This document shows positions 16,789 to 28,471 of a stretch of 64,000 bases of DNA, piece by piece. Source of the stretch: Gilliamella sp. Pas-s25 (GTDB lineage Bacteria > Pseudomonadota > Gammaproteobacteria > Enterobacterales > Orbaceae). Below the pieces are notes generated by a model that worked only from the letters and a program-made list of their open reading frames with translations, was not told the DNA's origin and made no database searches. The first letter of the stretch is position 1, and the number at the start of each line of letters is the position of its first letter. A program made the translations under genes and the position numbers. The stretch covers positions 1-64,000 of the forward strand of contig NZ_WTEV01000001.1 of the NCBI RefSeq assembly GCF_009795885.1, in the 5' to 3' direction.

Positions 16789-17478
16789 TTATGCTTCCTG
16801 TTCAGAACGTTTCCATTCACAAATTCCATAAATAGCATTAAACAGATAAATTAAGTACTGTGTTGCGATAATGATATTGTCGGTATAGATATTTAAACCA
16901 ATCACCAATACGTTTAATATGACCCATAAATACCAGTTGAAATAGTATCTCAACATTAATAATAACTGAGCAACAACGCCTAATCCAAAAATGAAACAGT
17001 TAGCCATGAGTTGGTAGCTTGTATTGGTAGCACCTATTTCATTGGTTAAATAAATATTGAAAAAAGCGGCAACAATCAAAAAGATGAGTGCATATAAAAA
17101 TGCAGTTTCATTGAGTGAACGGACTTTAACATTTTTATGGTTATCAAGGTTTTTTTGCCAAGTGAATAAACCGTAGATGTGTGAACAAAAATAGTAAACA
17201 GGCGGTAGTCCTGCACCAATATTGCCACCAAGAACATTTGCACAACATTCTGCAACTACGGCAAACATACCTAATACATTGCCCATATTTTTACGTTTTG
17301 CTAATAAAATAACGCAGAGTAGGCCACAAAAAGCGCCTATGTAAGAAGCCGTATAGCGTAAATTAAATTGAGTAAATGGATCGGTGTATAAGAATGCTAG
17401 CGTGACACATAATATACAAAAAAATGGATAAAATTTATTGCGTCCGATTGAAATGGTAAGCTCATTTAATTTATTCAT
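16789..17478 (-). CDS. pnuC: PnuC-family nicotinamide riboside transporter
   Basis: 229-residue inner-membrane protein with about seven hydrophobic helices. The W-Q-K-N-L and W-Y-L-W-V patterns and the N-rich start fit PnuC, which imports nicotinamide riboside by facilitated diffusion coupled to phosphorylation. It lies 6 bp downstream of nadR, whose kinase domain would trap the imported riboside, so the two form one NAD-salvage operon. Confidence 0.87.
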   Translation of the reverse strand: MNKLNELTISIGRNKFYPFFCILCVTLAFLYTDPFTQFNLRYTASYIGAFCGLLCVILLAKRKNMGNVLGMFAVVAECCANVLGGNIGAGLPPVYYFCSHIYGLFTWQKNLDNHKNVKVRSLNETAFLYALIFLIVAAFFNIYLTNEIGATNTSYQLMANCFIFGLGVVAQLLLMLRYYFNWYLWVILNVLVIGLNIYTDNIIIATQYLIYLFNAIYGICEWKRSEQEA

Positions 17479-17484
17479 AATTTA

Positions 17485-18747
<1,263 letters not shown>

Positions 18748-18777
18748 TTAAACAAAATATAAATCATTTTGTATTTA

Positions 18778-18795
18778 TGTTCAATATATTAAACA
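18778..18795. promoter_or_regulatory. Candidate NadR operator
   Basis: TGTTCA-ATATAT-TAAACA differs from the enteric NadR consensus TGTTTA-N6-TAAACA at one position. It lies upstream of the nadR start in the 244-bp gap shared with the divergent MuiA-like gene. Confidence 0.6.
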
Positions 18796-18961
18796 TAAAA
18801 TAATTTATTTTTATTTAACTTTATTAAAATTTATAGCAATTAAGCTGAAAATAGTGAATACTCTTTTACCATTACTGATTTTAGGTAGTGGCTATTTCTT
18901 GCTTACCTATAACCTAAATATATTCCAATAATTAACATTCCAATTAGATTGAAAAGAAAAT

Positions 18962-20545
18962 ATGAAAATTCAAAAAATAGCTTTTTTCATTGCATTTGCC
19001 TCTAATAGTGTCTTAGCAAACAATAATGTCACACTCAATAAAGTAACGCTTTTTTTGCAAGGAGCTGAATTGCAAGGGCAATCAACGGTATTATTAAATA
19101 AAGGGGAAAGTGAAATTTTATTGACTGGAATTGCCGATGGTGTTAAAGCAAATTCAATTAATGTGGGATTTGGTAATGATGCTAACGTAAAAGTATTGTC
19201 AACGTCATTAAATGATAACTATGTTGGCGATAATAAACCTAGCGCAGATATTAAGCCTTTACTTGACGAGCTAAAGCAATTACAAGAAAAACATGATACC
19301 GCTGAAATACAATTAAAAGCCGTATCTGAACAAATTACCCTTTTACAGGGGAATCGCTTGGATCTGTTAGTTAAAAATGGAAATAACGATTTAGACGGAA
19401 TGAAAAATGCGTTGGAATTTGTTAAAACAAATTTAGTTACGGCATTAAATGAACAAAACAAACTACAGAAAGAAGTCGATCAGATTGATGCACAAATCGC
19501 ACAATGCCAAGATAAGATTGATAAACAAAAAGCGTTGACCAAGCGTTTAACTAATGCAATTACCGTAAAAGTTTATTCTGATAAAGACATTAGCTTGCCA
19601 GTGACTTTATCGTACGTCACCAATAAAGCTGGTTGGGCGCCTGTTTATGATGTGCGCGTTGCGGATATCAATTCTCCATTACAACTCACTTATAAAGCAG
19701 ACATTTATCAAAATAGTGGTTTGGATTGGCAAAATGTGGATTTTAGTTTATCGACATCTAATCCAAGTGATGGAATAACTGCTCCTGATTTAATGCCTTG
19801 GTTTATCGATTTGTATACTACAAAAGGTGGATTCTTTTTTTCTAAGAGCGAAAAAGATTATGATGAAATAAGTGCAAAAGCGTCAAGATCAGTGAATCCT
19901 GATGATAATGTATTAACCAAAACGTTAGGTATTAATACCCGCTTTGAAGTCAAATTGCCTTATACCATTAAATCCAATAGCCAAAGTAATATTCTTACTT
20001 TACAAAACAAAGAAGTGGAAGCGAAATATCATTATATTGCTATTCCCAAATTAGATAGCAGTGTATATTTACAAGCACAAATTGCTGATTGGGATAAACT
20101 TAACCTTTTACCAGGAAAGTCCACGGTATTTTTTAACGGTAATTATATTGGCGAAAGTTTTATTACTACTAAAGATATAAAAGAAACGCTAGATATCTCT
20201 TTAGGAAAAGATAACAATATTTTTATTTCACGTAACCGTAATATTAATGAAACATCAAAACCTTCGTTATTTGGCAATAATATTTCACAAAAATATGCCT
20301 ATACCATTGATGTAAAAAATGCCAAATCGTTACCCATTGATATTGTTGTTTATGATCAGCTACCAAATATTATCAATAAGGCGGTCATACTTGATGATAC
20401 TAAATATGATAGTGCAAACTATAATAAAGAAACCGGTCAATTGATGTGGCAGTTTAAGTTGAATCCAAATGAAAATAAAAATCTTAGTTTAAGCTTTAAA
20501 CTGACTTATCCAAAAGATAAAGTTAACGATATAATTGGATTATAA
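18962..20545 (+). CDS. MuiA-like DUF4139/DUF4140 protein
   Basis: 527 residues. A signal peptide (about residues 1-19, cleavage after V-L-A) is followed by the N-terminal DUF4140 region, V-T-L-F-L-Q-G-A-E-L, a coiled coil (about 95-200) and the DUF4139 beta-rich half with L-S-Y-V-T-N-K-A-G-W-A-P-V-Y-D-V-R. The family is named for a mucoidy inhibitor; biochemical role not established. Predicted periplasmic or outer-membrane associated. Four bases separate it from recD, so the two are probably co-transcribed, an unusual pairing. Confidence 0.8.
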   Translation: MKIQKIAFFIAFASNSVLANNNVTLNKVTLFLQGAELQGQSTVLLNKGESEILLTGIADGVKANSINVGFGNDANVKVLSTSLNDNYVGDNKPSADIKPLLDELKQLQEKHDTAEIQLKAVSEQITLLQGNRLDLLVKNGNNDLDGMKNALEFVKTNLVTALNEQNKLQKEVDQIDAQIAQCQDKIDKQKALTKRLTNAITVKVYSDKDISLPVTLSYVTNKAGWAPVYDVRVADINSPLQLTYKADIYQNSGLDWQNVDFSLSTSNPSDGITAPDLMPWFIDLYTTKGGFFFSKSEKDYDEISAKASRSVNPDDNVLTKTLGINTRFEVKLPYTIKSNSQSNILTLQNKEVEAKYHYIAIPKLDSSVYLQAQIADWDKLNLLPGKSTVFFNGNYIGESFITTKDIKETLDISLGKDNNIFISRNRNINETSKPSLFGNNISQKYAYTIDVKNAKSLPIDIVVYDQLPNIINKAVILDDTKYDSANYNKETGQLMWQFKLNPNENKNLSLSFKLTYPKDKVNDIIGL

Positions 20546-20549
20546 ATGA

Positions 20550-22421
20550 GTGAATCACAGAAAATACAGTATGTTAAACGAATGGTTAAACCAATTTAAA
20601 CAAGACAGTCAAATTAGTTTGCTGGATATTCATTTGGCCGTGTTTTTAACGAATAAAGCAAAGCTAAATGATGATATTACGATCAAACGATTCAGTTTTT
20701 TAGTGATAACGCTAAGTAAAGAAGTAAGAGCTGGTCATGTGTGCTTGGATCTTAGTTACTTAAACCAACCTACGATTGAACTGCAGCTTTGGTTAGCCTT
20801 AGGCTCGCCAAACGAGCAAGATTGGATAAACGCACTTAAACAAGCACAAAATAGTCAAATTGTGAGTGATGGAACAAATTTATCTCCGCTTATCTTTATT
20901 GAAAATAAACTTTATTTTCAAAGGATGTGGATGGATGAAAAAAATGTTGCTCAATATTTCAATCACACAATTCTTAATGAAGAGTCAAATTGCGATGCTG
21001 ATTTAAGCACTATACTTAATCAGCTTTTTACCGATAATCATACTGTAATTGATTGGCAAAAGGTGGCCGTTGCTGCGGCATTAACGCGTAAAGTCGCGAT
21101 TATTTCGGGGGGGCCTGGTACGGGTAAAACTACAACTGTGGCTAAAATTTTAGCTGGAATTTTGTTAACCAATCCTAATGCCCGAATTATTACAGCAGCC
21201 CCGACGGGGAAAGCGGCATCAAGATTAACCGAATCATTGAGTCGCACAATTGAACAACTCGCTTTTGTATCACTCAATATAAAGGCAGAAGCGATCACTT
21301 TACACCGTTTATTAGGTGCAAAAGCAGATAATCGTTCATTCAAGCATGATAAAAATAACCCATTGCATGTTGATGTGTTAGTTATTGATGAAGCCTCAAT
21401 GGTTGATTTAAATATGATGGCAAGAGTCATTGAAGCCTTACCCACGTCTGCACGTTTGATTTTGTTAGGTGATAAAGATCAGCTCTCATCGGTCGAAGCT
21501 GGTGCGGTATTTGGTGATCTTTGTACCTTTATTACGTATGGTTATAGTGAACCACGAGCAAAAGAGCTAAGTCAATTAACGGGTTATGCTGTGCCTGCTT
21601 GCGAGCAAACAGCAACAATCACTGACAGTATTTGCTTATTACAAAAAAGTTATCGTTTTAATGAATCCTCTGGTATTGGATTGTTGGCAAATGCAGTTAA
21701 AGAGGGGCGCTCAACTATCGTTAAAAAATTATTAACCGATGAGTCATTAAGTGATATCCAATATCATGTACTTTCATCCCAACAAGCTTATGAAGATGTT
21801 TTATATGATAGTATTAATCACTATAAACATTATTTAAATGTTATTAAGCAATATGGAACTAATGATATTGCGGCAGTTTTAGCTAAATTTGCCGAATATC
21901 GCTTACTTTGTGCCGTAAGAGAAGGGCATTTTGGTGTAGAGGGTTTAAACAAGCAAATTGAGTTGCTGTTAGCCAAAAATAAATTGATTCACTTAAAAAG
22001 TAAAGAAGCTTGGTATGTTGGTCGGCCAATTATGATTTTACGCAATAGTACTTCATTAGGGTTGTACAATGGTGATATTGGCATTACATTAATGGCCGAA
22101 AAGGGTAGCTCAAAATTACGTGTGTATTTCCCGTTTGCTGATGGTTCTATTAAAGGATTTTCGCCATTTCGATTACCTGAGCATGAAACAGCTTACGCTA
22201 TGACAATCCATAAGTCGCAAGGTTCAGAATTCGATGATGTGAATATTATATTACCAACTGATTATTCGCCGTTGCTTAACCGTTCTTTGCTTTATACAGC
22301 AATTACCCGCGCTAAAAAAGCCGTTTCAATTTATGCGACTGAACCGATCTTATTACAATCAATAAAATCACAAACACAAAGGCATAGTGGTTTAGTTAGT
22401 TTATTACAGAACAATAGTTGA
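20550..22421 (+). CDS. recD: RecBCD enzyme subunit RecD
   Basis: 623 residues, close to E. coli RecD (608). 5'-3' helicase motor of exonuclease V. Walker A G-G-P-G-T-G-K-T-T-T near residue 188, DEAS box V-I-D-E-A-S-M-V-D, G-D-K-D-Q-L-S-S-V-E-A-G-A-V, and the C-terminal UvrD-like motif Y-A-M-T-I-H-K-S-Q-G-S-E-F and Y-T-A-I-T-R-A-K are intact. Start GTG 20550 or ATG 20571. recB and recC, usually adjacent, are not in this neighbourhood, so recD is separated from its partners here. Confidence 0.95.
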   Translation: MNHRKYSMLNEWLNQFKQDSQISLLDIHLAVFLTNKAKLNDDITIKRFSFLVITLSKEVRAGHVCLDLSYLNQPTIELQLWLALGSPNEQDWINALKQAQNSQIVSDGTNLSPLIFIENKLYFQRMWMDEKNVAQYFNHTILNEESNCDADLSTILNQLFTDNHTVIDWQKVAVAAALTRKVAIISGGPGTGKTTTVAKILAGILLTNPNARIITAAPTGKAASRLTESLSRTIEQLAFVSLNIKAEAITLHRLLGAKADNRSFKHDKNNPLHVDVLVIDEASMVDLNMMARVIEALPTSARLILLGDKDQLSSVEAGAVFGDLCTFITYGYSEPRAKELSQLTGYAVPACEQTATITDSICLLQKSYRFNESSGIGLLANAVKEGRSTIVKKLLTDESLSDIQYHVLSSQQAYEDVLYDSINHYKHYLNVIKQYGTNDIAAVLAKFAEYRLLCAVREGHFGVEGLNKQIELLLAKNKLIHLKSKEAWYVGRPIMILRNSTSLGLYNGDIGITLMAEKGSSKLRVYFPFADGSIKGFSPFRLPEHETAYAMTIHKSQGSEFDDVNIILPTDYSPLLNRSLLYTAITRAKKAVSIYATEPILLQSIKSQTQRHSGLVSLLQNNS

Positions 22422-22490
22422 GTGGATTTTTTAAATGCGCTAATACAGATAATTCTTTATAAAAAGATAAATCAATGAATAAACATTAAA

Positions 22491-22509
22491 ACAGGGCGAT
22501 AAGCCCTGT
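22491..22509 (-). terminator. Terminator of the glt operon
   Basis: ACAGGGC, loop, GCCCTGT. On the minus strand the hairpin is followed by TTTTAATGTTTA, 11 bp past the gltL stop. Confidence 0.7.
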
Positions 22510-22519
22510 AATAGTTAAC

Positions 22520-23245
22520 TTAATGAATAATCTTAGCTAAAAAGTCTTTAGCACGATCTGATTGTGGATTAGTAAAAAACTGCTCTTTTGATGTATCTTC
22601 AATAATTTCACCTGCATCCATAAAGATAACCCGATGTGCAACTTTACGTGCAAAGCCCATTTCGTGCGTAACAACCATCATGGTCATACCTTCATAAGCA
22701 AGTTCAACCATCACATCTAATACTTCATTTACCATTTCAGGATCAAGCGCTGAGGTTGGTTCATCAAACAACATTACAATGGGATCCATACATAGCGCAC
22801 GAGCAATGGCCACACGTTGTTGTTGACCGCCTGAAAGCTGTGCAGGGTATTTATCTGCATGAGCAAGTAAACCAACACGCTCTAACAGGTTAAGCGCTTT
22901 TTCGCGAGCTTCTTCATCGGCTCGACCTAACACTTTAATTTGCGCAAGGGTAAGATTTTTTAAGATAGTCAAATGCGGGAATAGTTCAAAATGTTGAAAT
23001 ACCATACCCACTTTAGAGCGTAACTTTGCTAAGTTAGTCGCTTTACTTGTAACTTCAATTCCATCAATAATAATTTTGCCTTTTTGTACAGGCTCTAAAC
23101 AGTTAACTGTTTTTATCAAAGTTGATTTACCTGAACCTGAAGGACCACAAACCACCACAACTTCGCCTTTACCGACTCGAGTTGTGCAGTTTTTTAATAC
23201 TTGAAATTGTCCATACCATTTTGATATATTTTCTAAGGAGATCAT
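22520..23245 (-). CDS. gltL: Glutamate/aspartate ABC transporter ATP-binding protein
   Basis: 241 residues, usual size for polar-amino-acid ATPases. Walker [11 protein letters not shown]-loop [10 protein letters not shown], signature [13 protein letters not shown], Walker B M-L-F-D-E-P-T and the switch His in V-T-H-E-M-G-F. Overlaps gltK by 4 bases. Energises import through GltJK. Confidence 0.93.
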   Translation of the reverse strand: MISLENISKWYGQFQVLKNCTTRVGKGEVVVVCGPSGSGKSTLIKTVNCLEPVQKGKIIIDGIEVTSKATNLAKLRSKVGMVFQHFELFPHLTILKNLTLAQIKVLGRADEEAREKALNLLERVGLLAHADKYPAQLSGGQQQRVAIARALCMDPIVMLFDEPTSALDPEMVNEVLDVMVELAYEGMTMMVVTHEMGFARKVAHRVIFMDAGEIIEDTSKEQFFTNPQSDRAKDFLAKIIH

Positions 23246-23943
23246 CGATTTATCCCTTTCTTGAAATAATTAACTAAACATGAAGCAGTGAAACAAATTA
23301 TAAAATAACTTGCAGCTGCAAAAATAATCATAGAATACTTGACGGTGCCACCTTGTGTATTACCGATTTGCGACACACTTGCGCCAAATAGATCAATTAA
23401 GCTCATGACATAAACCAAAGAGGTATCTTGGAATAAGATAATACCTTGTGTCAATAACAATGGCACCATAGATCTAAATGCTTGAGGTAAAATAATCAAA
23501 CGCATTGCTTGGCTTTTGGTCATACCCAATGCATAAGCTGCATGATATTGACCTTTAGCAACAGCATTGATACCTGCACGAATGATTTCAGAATAATACG
23601 CAGCTTCGAACAGCGCAAAAGCAATCATCGCTGATGCAATACGTACATCTGCATATGGTGGCAAGTTAAATAGGTATTTAATGACCTGAGGCAGTGCTAA
23701 ATAGAACCATAACAACACTAATAATAGAGGAATGGAGCGGAATAAATTGACATAGCATTTAGAAAAAACATTAAGTACCTTATTATTTGATAAACGCATT
23801 AATGCCAGTACTGTTCCCCAAATAATACCGAAAACCACAGCAGTAAGGGTGATTTTAGTTGTTAACCATAATCCACTTAATAATAAGCGATAGTTATCTA
23901 ATACTAATGAAGGTATATCGGCAATCCAATGAAATAACTGCAT
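23242..23943 (-). CDS. gltK: Glutamate/aspartate ABC transporter permease GltK
   Basis: 233 residues, five hydrophobic helices. The HisM-type EAA loop with [18 protein letters not shown] near residue 155 docks the ATPase. It lies 1 bp downstream of gltJ and overlaps gltL, the order of E. coli gltIJKL. Confidence 0.92.
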   Translation of the reverse strand: MQLFHWIADIPSLVLDNYRLLLSGLWLTTKITLTAVVFGIIWGTVLALMRLSNNKVLNVFSKCYVNLFRSIPLLLVLLWFYLALPQVIKYLFNLPPYADVRIASAMIAFALFEAAYYSEIIRAGINAVAKGQYHAAYALGMTKSQAMRLIILPQAFRSMVPLLLTQGIILFQDTSLVYVMSLIDLFGASVSQIGNTQGGTVKYSMIIFAAASYFIICFTASCLVNYFKKGINR

Positions 23944-23944
23944 T

Positions 23945-24748
23945 TTATCCTCCGTGACTCATATTAGGTAAACGAGTATGTTTTTCAACAATTCGCATGA
24001 CAGTAATTACCACATAGTTAATCAGCATAAAGGCAATTGTGACACCGCATAATATTTCGATAATGCTATTGGTTGACTCATTAATGCGATCAATTTCACC
24101 AATTAAATCAATTAATCCTATTGTTGAAGCAACCGATGAATTTTTAATAATATTGGTCATTTCTGACGTTAATGGTGGAATAATACGTCGATAAGCATTT
24201 GGTAATAAAACGTACATATAAGCTTGTCGATTAGTTAAACCAAGTGCAATAGCAGCATATCGTTGACCTTTAGGTAAAGTTTGAATACCTGTTCTTACTT
24301 GTTCTGCTATACGCGCAGATGTAAATAGCCCTAACGCAATTGCGGCAGTGATAAATGCGCTTATATTCGGCGATAAGACAGATGTAAACCAAATTCGTAC
24401 ACTACCACTTAATATTACTGGTAGTATCATATACCACAAAAACATTTGCACCAGTAATGGAATATTACGAAATAGTTGAATATAACTTGCCGCAAAGTTA
24501 TTTAGAAACTGATTTTCTAAAGTTCTACATATCCCTACCAGTGACCCCAGCACAAAGGCTATGATCCAAGCAGTCACAGCCAATGAAACAGTCACAACAA
24601 TGCCATCTAGTAGCCAATTGAAGTAAATTCCATCACCATAAGGGGTGGATTGAAAAAATAACATCCAATTAAAGCTCATAATGGAGTCTAAAAAACTCCT
24701 CAATAAAGCTGTAATAGGTTCAAAAGAGAGTGTCCAATTAAAACTCAT
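23945..24748 (-). CDS. gltJ: Glutamate/aspartate ABC transporter permease GltJ
   Basis: 267 residues, about 20 more than E. coli GltJ. EAA loop [18 protein letters not shown] is present. The extra N-terminus contains a second copy of M-S-F-N-W: residues 1-5 and 24-28. The family's usual start aligns with Met24 (24679), so either the upstream ATG is not used or a small duplication extended the gene. No clear ribosome site precedes 24748. Confidence 0.9.
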   Translation of the reverse strand: MSFNWTLSFEPITALLRSFLDSIMSFNWMLFFQSTPYGDGIYFNWLLDGIVVTVSLAVTAWIIAFVLGSLVGICRTLENQFLNNFAASYIQLFRNIPLLVQMFLWYMILPVILSGSVRIWFTSVLSPNISAFITAAIALGLFTSARIAEQVRTGIQTLPKGQRYAAIALGLTNRQAYMYVLLPNAYRRIIPPLTSEMTNIIKNSSVASTIGLIDLIGEIDRINESTNSIIEILCGVTIAFMLINYVVITVMRIVEKHTRLPNMSHGG

Positions 24749-24828
24749 AATATATTTAATTCACTAAATTAGATCATGTACTAAATGCAATTCATTTAGT
24801 ACATTGGATTAGAAAGATAAGAAAAGTA

Positions 24829-25737
24829 TTAATCTAATGCTTTATCATTAGGATTGGCAAATAGCTCAACCATTTTTGGCGAAATTTCAAGACTCATATT
24901 TGCGCCTTTTGGCGGAACAGGTTGAGTAAACCATTTGTTATAGGATTCTAAAGCCTTTCCTGATTTTTGCGCATCAGCAATTGTCTTGTCCATCAATTGT
25001 TTAAATTGAGTATCGCCTTTTCTCAACATACAACCATAAGCTTCATAAGAAAGCGGTTCACCAACAATTTTCCATTCAGCAGGATTAATTGCGCGAGAAC
25101 GTTCGCCTGCAAGTAGTGCGTCGTCCATTAAAAATGCTGCAGCTCGACCTGTTTCTAACGCATTAAACGCATCGCCATGATCTTTTGGTGTAATGATACG
25201 AATACCTCAGTTATCTTTACTGTTGATTTGGTTTAAACGGATTTCAGAAGTTGTACCTGCTGTTGTTACTACATTTTTACCTTTTAGGTCTTCGATACTA
25301 TTGATATTGCTATCCGCTTTAACTAGGAAGCGCGTACCAACAATAAAAATACTGTCTGAAAAACCAACTGTTTTTTGGCGTTCAAGATTATTAGTTGTCG
25401 AACCACATTCGAAATCATAGGTATAGTTGTTAAGTAGTTGAATACGAGTCTTAGAAGTAACTGGTAAATATTTTACTTTAAGATCAGGTAAGTTTAATTC
25501 TTTTTTAACCGCATCGACGATTAAATTAGAATAATCTTGTGAGTAACCAATAACCTCTTGATTATCACCATAATAGGAAAATGGAATAGAAGATTCTCGA
25601 TGACCAACAACAATAACACCACTATCTTTAATTTTTGCTAATGTACCACTCAGTTCTTCTGCAACAGCCGAACCAGTCATTAGTCCTAACATTGCAAATG
25701 ATAATACTAATTTGGTTAATTTTGTCTTTTTGTTCAT
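24829..25737 (-). pseudogene. gltI: Glutamate/aspartate-binding protein with in-frame stop
   Basis: The periplasmic binding protein that feeds GltJKL. Signal peptide at residues 1-26 (cleavage after A-V-A), then a type-II periplasmic-binding fold with G-Y-S-Q-D and F-E-C-G-S-T-T-N-N. Codon 177 is TGA (25207-25209) in N-S-K-D-N-stop-G-I-R-I. The same frame continues without other damage to residue 302, with D-H-G-D-A-F, A-F-L-M-D-D-A-L-L-A-G-E-R and C-M-L-R-K-G-D, ending at the normal length. A single substitution therefore splits an otherwise well-preserved gene. Transport would fail unless the stop is suppressed or is a sequencing or strain-specific change. Confidence 0.88.
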
Positions 25738-25964
25738 ACTCGTCTCCTACTGTTTAGTTTGTATCATATTAAATAATTTTAATATTTTTACAAAGGGCGT
25801 ATATTATAACTTATTTTTTACCATAAAAGTACTTTTTACTGTTTATTTATCTATCATTGGAGCTAGATGTAACCAATAATTAACGCAATATTATGATGAT
25901 TGATTACACCAATACTTAGTTAAATCCAATTATATCTAAGCAATAATTATGCCAGTATCGTTAA

Positions 25965-27506
25965 TTATGAACGTCTTTTTATAAAAAGTGACATAAACAT
26001 TAATACCATCATAGCAAAATAAGGCCAATTTCCCCATTTTGCATAAGGCGTTAAACCCGTTGTGGGTGATACTGTTGCCGATAAAACCGCTGTTTTAAAT
26101 TGTGGTAACTGTTTAACAATATTGCCATGTGGATCGATGATTGCGGTAATGCCTGTGTTAGTGCTACGGATTAAAGGCCTACCAAATTCTAATGCTCTGG
26201 CTTGTGCCATTTGCAGATGTTGCTTCGGGCCAATGCTATTACCAAACCATGCGTCATTTGATACAGTCAGTAAAAAATCACTGTCTGCAGCAAAGTTTTG
26301 CCACATTAAATTCGATAAAATCACTTCGTAGCAAATAGCTGTGGTAAATTTAAAGCCTTTTATTTGTAATTGAGGTTGTTTTGTTTCGCCAGATTTCATC
26401 GACGACATAGGAATATTGAGTAATTCAGCAATCGGTTCAAGTATTGATTCTAGTGGTGTAAACTCTCCAAAAGGCACTAAATGGTGTTTTTGATAACGAT
26501 TAGTTGTTGGATATTGATAAGGTTCTTTTTCACCTAATACCAACAAAGTATTGTAGAGATCTCCATTAGCTTGATATCCAGTTTCACCAAAGCGATAATC
26601 TATAATACCTACAGCGATTTCAGCATCATGGGCTCTAGCTTCGTTATCTAGATATTGTAAAAAAGATTGCTGATTTATTTCGTAATCGGTGATGCTGGCT
26701 TCTGACCAAATGATAATTTTATCTTTTTCAAAGTTTTCTTGACTCAGTTTTGCATAGGTTTGTAACGTGTCATTGAGTTGATCTTTTGTCCAACGAATTG
26801 ACTGCGAAATATTTCCTTGAATTAATGCAAAATTAGCCGAACGAGTGTTATCTATCGTAGTCCAATTAGTATTATTGAATGAAATTGGTGCAAAAAAGAT
26901 CGTAAATAGTGCAATAATTGCACCAAGTGCGTGCCGCTTTGGTGTTTTGTTGGTTATTGTCCTTATACAATAAACGAATAATCCACACAAAATAGTTAAC
27001 AATAAATTAACGCCATCTATTCCAACTAGAGGGAAATAGGCTCGTAATGGACTATCAAGCTGGCTATAGCCAAGTTGCAACCAAGCAAATCCAGTTAAGA
27101 TATAGCCACGTAAAAATTCGGTTACTTGCCAAAGCACTGGAGCGACAAGCACAAGCTGTTTAAATGAAAATTGCCCAGTAAAACGATTTGCTATGCTTAA
27201 CAAAACAGTAAATAGCATCGGATAAAGCGACAAATATACAATTAAAAGGCCTAATACGATAATGGCAACCAGAGCAGGTAACTCGCCATACTGTTGAATA
27301 CTAATATAAACCCAGTGTATCCCTGCCGTAAAATAGCCAATGCCCCAACTTAATCCGAGTAGCATGGCTTGTTTTTTTGCTTTATCGGCAATAAGCCATA
27401 AAAGCCCCGCAAACGAGACAAAAGCTAAAGGCCAAATATGAAATGGGGCATAACTAAAAACCGCTATACCACCAAATATTAGGCTTAATAAGATTTGTTT
27501 AAACAT
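25965..27506 (-). CDS. lnt: Apolipoprotein N-acyltransferase
   Basis: 513 residues. Adds the third acyl chain to lipoproteins at the inner membrane. The N-terminal half has about six membrane helices (10-210). The periplasmic nitrilase domain (from about 225) shows the catalytic Glu in I-I-W-S-E-A-S-I, P-F-G-E-F-T-P and the catalytic Cys in T-A-I-C-Y-E-V-I. A last helix anchors the C-terminus. Its start overlaps corC by 8 bases, as in the conserved ybeY-corC-lnt order. Confidence 0.95.
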   Translation of the reverse strand: MFKQILLSLIFGGIAVFSYAPFHIWPLAFVSFAGLLWLIADKAKKQAMLLGLSWGIGYFTAGIHWVYISIQQYGELPALVAIIVLGLLIVYLSLYPMLFTVLLSIANRFTGQFSFKQLVLVAPVLWQVTEFLRGYILTGFAWLQLGYSQLDSPLRAYFPLVGIDGVNLLLTILCGLFVYCIRTITNKTPKRHALGAIIALFTIFFAPISFNNTNWTTIDNTRSANFALIQGNISQSIRWTKDQLNDTLQTYAKLSQENFEKDKIIIWSEASITDYEINQQSFLQYLDNEARAHDAEIAVGIIDYRFGETGYQANGDLYNTLLVLGEKEPYQYPTTNRYQKHHLVPFGEFTPLESILEPIAELLNIPMSSMKSGETKQPQLQIKGFKFTTAICYEVILSNLMWQNFAADSDFLLTVSNDAWFGNSIGPKQHLQMAQARALEFGRPLIRSTNTGITAIIDPHGNIVKQLPQFKTAVLSATVSPTTGLTPYAKWGNWPYFAMMVLMFMSLFIKRRS

Positions 27507-28371
27507 TTTCAGGTAGCTCTAAATTAGGCACAGTTGCTCCTTCAGGAATAGTCACATGCAGTTGGATGATTCGCCTTCGGTCTGCAATGGTGACTTTAAA
27601 TTGATAACCATCAATGGTAATACTTTCATTGCGTAAAGGTAATCGTCCAAAATGTTGCATCACCAGACCGCCAATGGTATCCATTTCGTCATCACTAAAA
27701 TTAGTGGCAAATATTTCATTAAAATCTTCAACTGGTGTAAGGGCTCGCACTGTATAAACTGAGGGCGTTAAGCGGCGAATATCCCGATCTTCTACCTCAT
27801 CATATTCATCTTCAATATCGCCAACAATAAGTTCTAAAATATCTTCGATAGTCACAAGTCCTGACACACCGCCAAACTCGTCGATAGCCATCGCCATATG
27901 GTAACGCTGCATACGAAACTCTTTCAACATATGATCGACACGTTTGCTTTCTGGTACGACAACGGTTGGTCTAAGGATTTTTTTGAGATCGAAATTATCA
28001 ACACCTTGGCGAATAAAAATCAAAAGATCTTTAGCTAGTAAAATGCCTTCTATATGATCTCTATCTTCACTAATGACAGGATAACGTGAGTGCCCATGTT
28101 CAGAAATAATATCAAGACATTCATCAAGCGAATAATTATCTTTGATTGTCACAATTTGAGAGCGGGGAATCATAATATCGCGAACGCGCTGCTCTGCTAT
28201 ATCCATGACGCCTTCAATCATATCAAGGGTATCTGGATCGATAAGTTCGTTTTCTTCAGCTTCGCGAATCACCGCGATAAGTTCTTCTTTATCTTTTGGC
28301 TCTGAATTAAATAATTGACTTAACCATAATGCAAACCCTTTTTTAGGTCTCCGGTGATTATCATCACTCAT
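27499..28371 (-). CDS. corC: CorC/YbeX CBS-domain protein
   Basis: 290 residues. Two CBS domains (about 70-130 and 135-190; M-I-P-R-S-Q-I-V-T-I and E-F-G-G-V-S-G-L-V-T-I-E-D-I-L-E) and a CorC_HlyC transporter-associated domain at the C-terminus. Implicated in Mg/Co efflux and ribosome-related functions. No membrane helices, as for YbeX. Located between ybeY and lnt. Confidence 0.93.
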   Translation of the reverse strand: MSDDNHRRPKKGFALWLSQLFNSEPKDKEELIAVIREAEENELIDPDTLDMIEGVMDIAEQRVRDIMIPRSQIVTIKDNYSLDECLDIISEHGHSRYPVISEDRDHIEGILLAKDLLIFIRQGVDNFDLKKILRPTVVVPESKRVDHMLKEFRMQRYHMAMAIDEFGGVSGLVTIEDILELIVGDIEDEYDEVEDRDIRRLTPSVYTVRALTPVEDFNEIFATNFSDDEMDTIGGLVMQHFGRLPLRNESITIDGYQFKVTIADRRRIIQLHVTIPEGATVPNLELPENV

Positions 28372-28471
28372 TTGCTCTTTTCCTTTCTTGCTTTGTTATT
28401 AATGTAACTTATTTTATATGTTTGTTGAGTTAGTTAGATTGCCATTTAACTAAACGGTTAATTGCATATTT

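Noticed and set aside
25207-25209. TGA in gltI as selenocysteine or reassigned Trp
   Set aside because: No selenocysteine family, no clear stem-loop after it, and TGA is used as a normal stop elsewhere in the window (for example the IS3 orfA).
28439-28471. A ybeZ (phoH-like) remnant beside ybeY
   Set aside because: No nucleotide-binding motif on either side of ybeY; the gene is simply not here.
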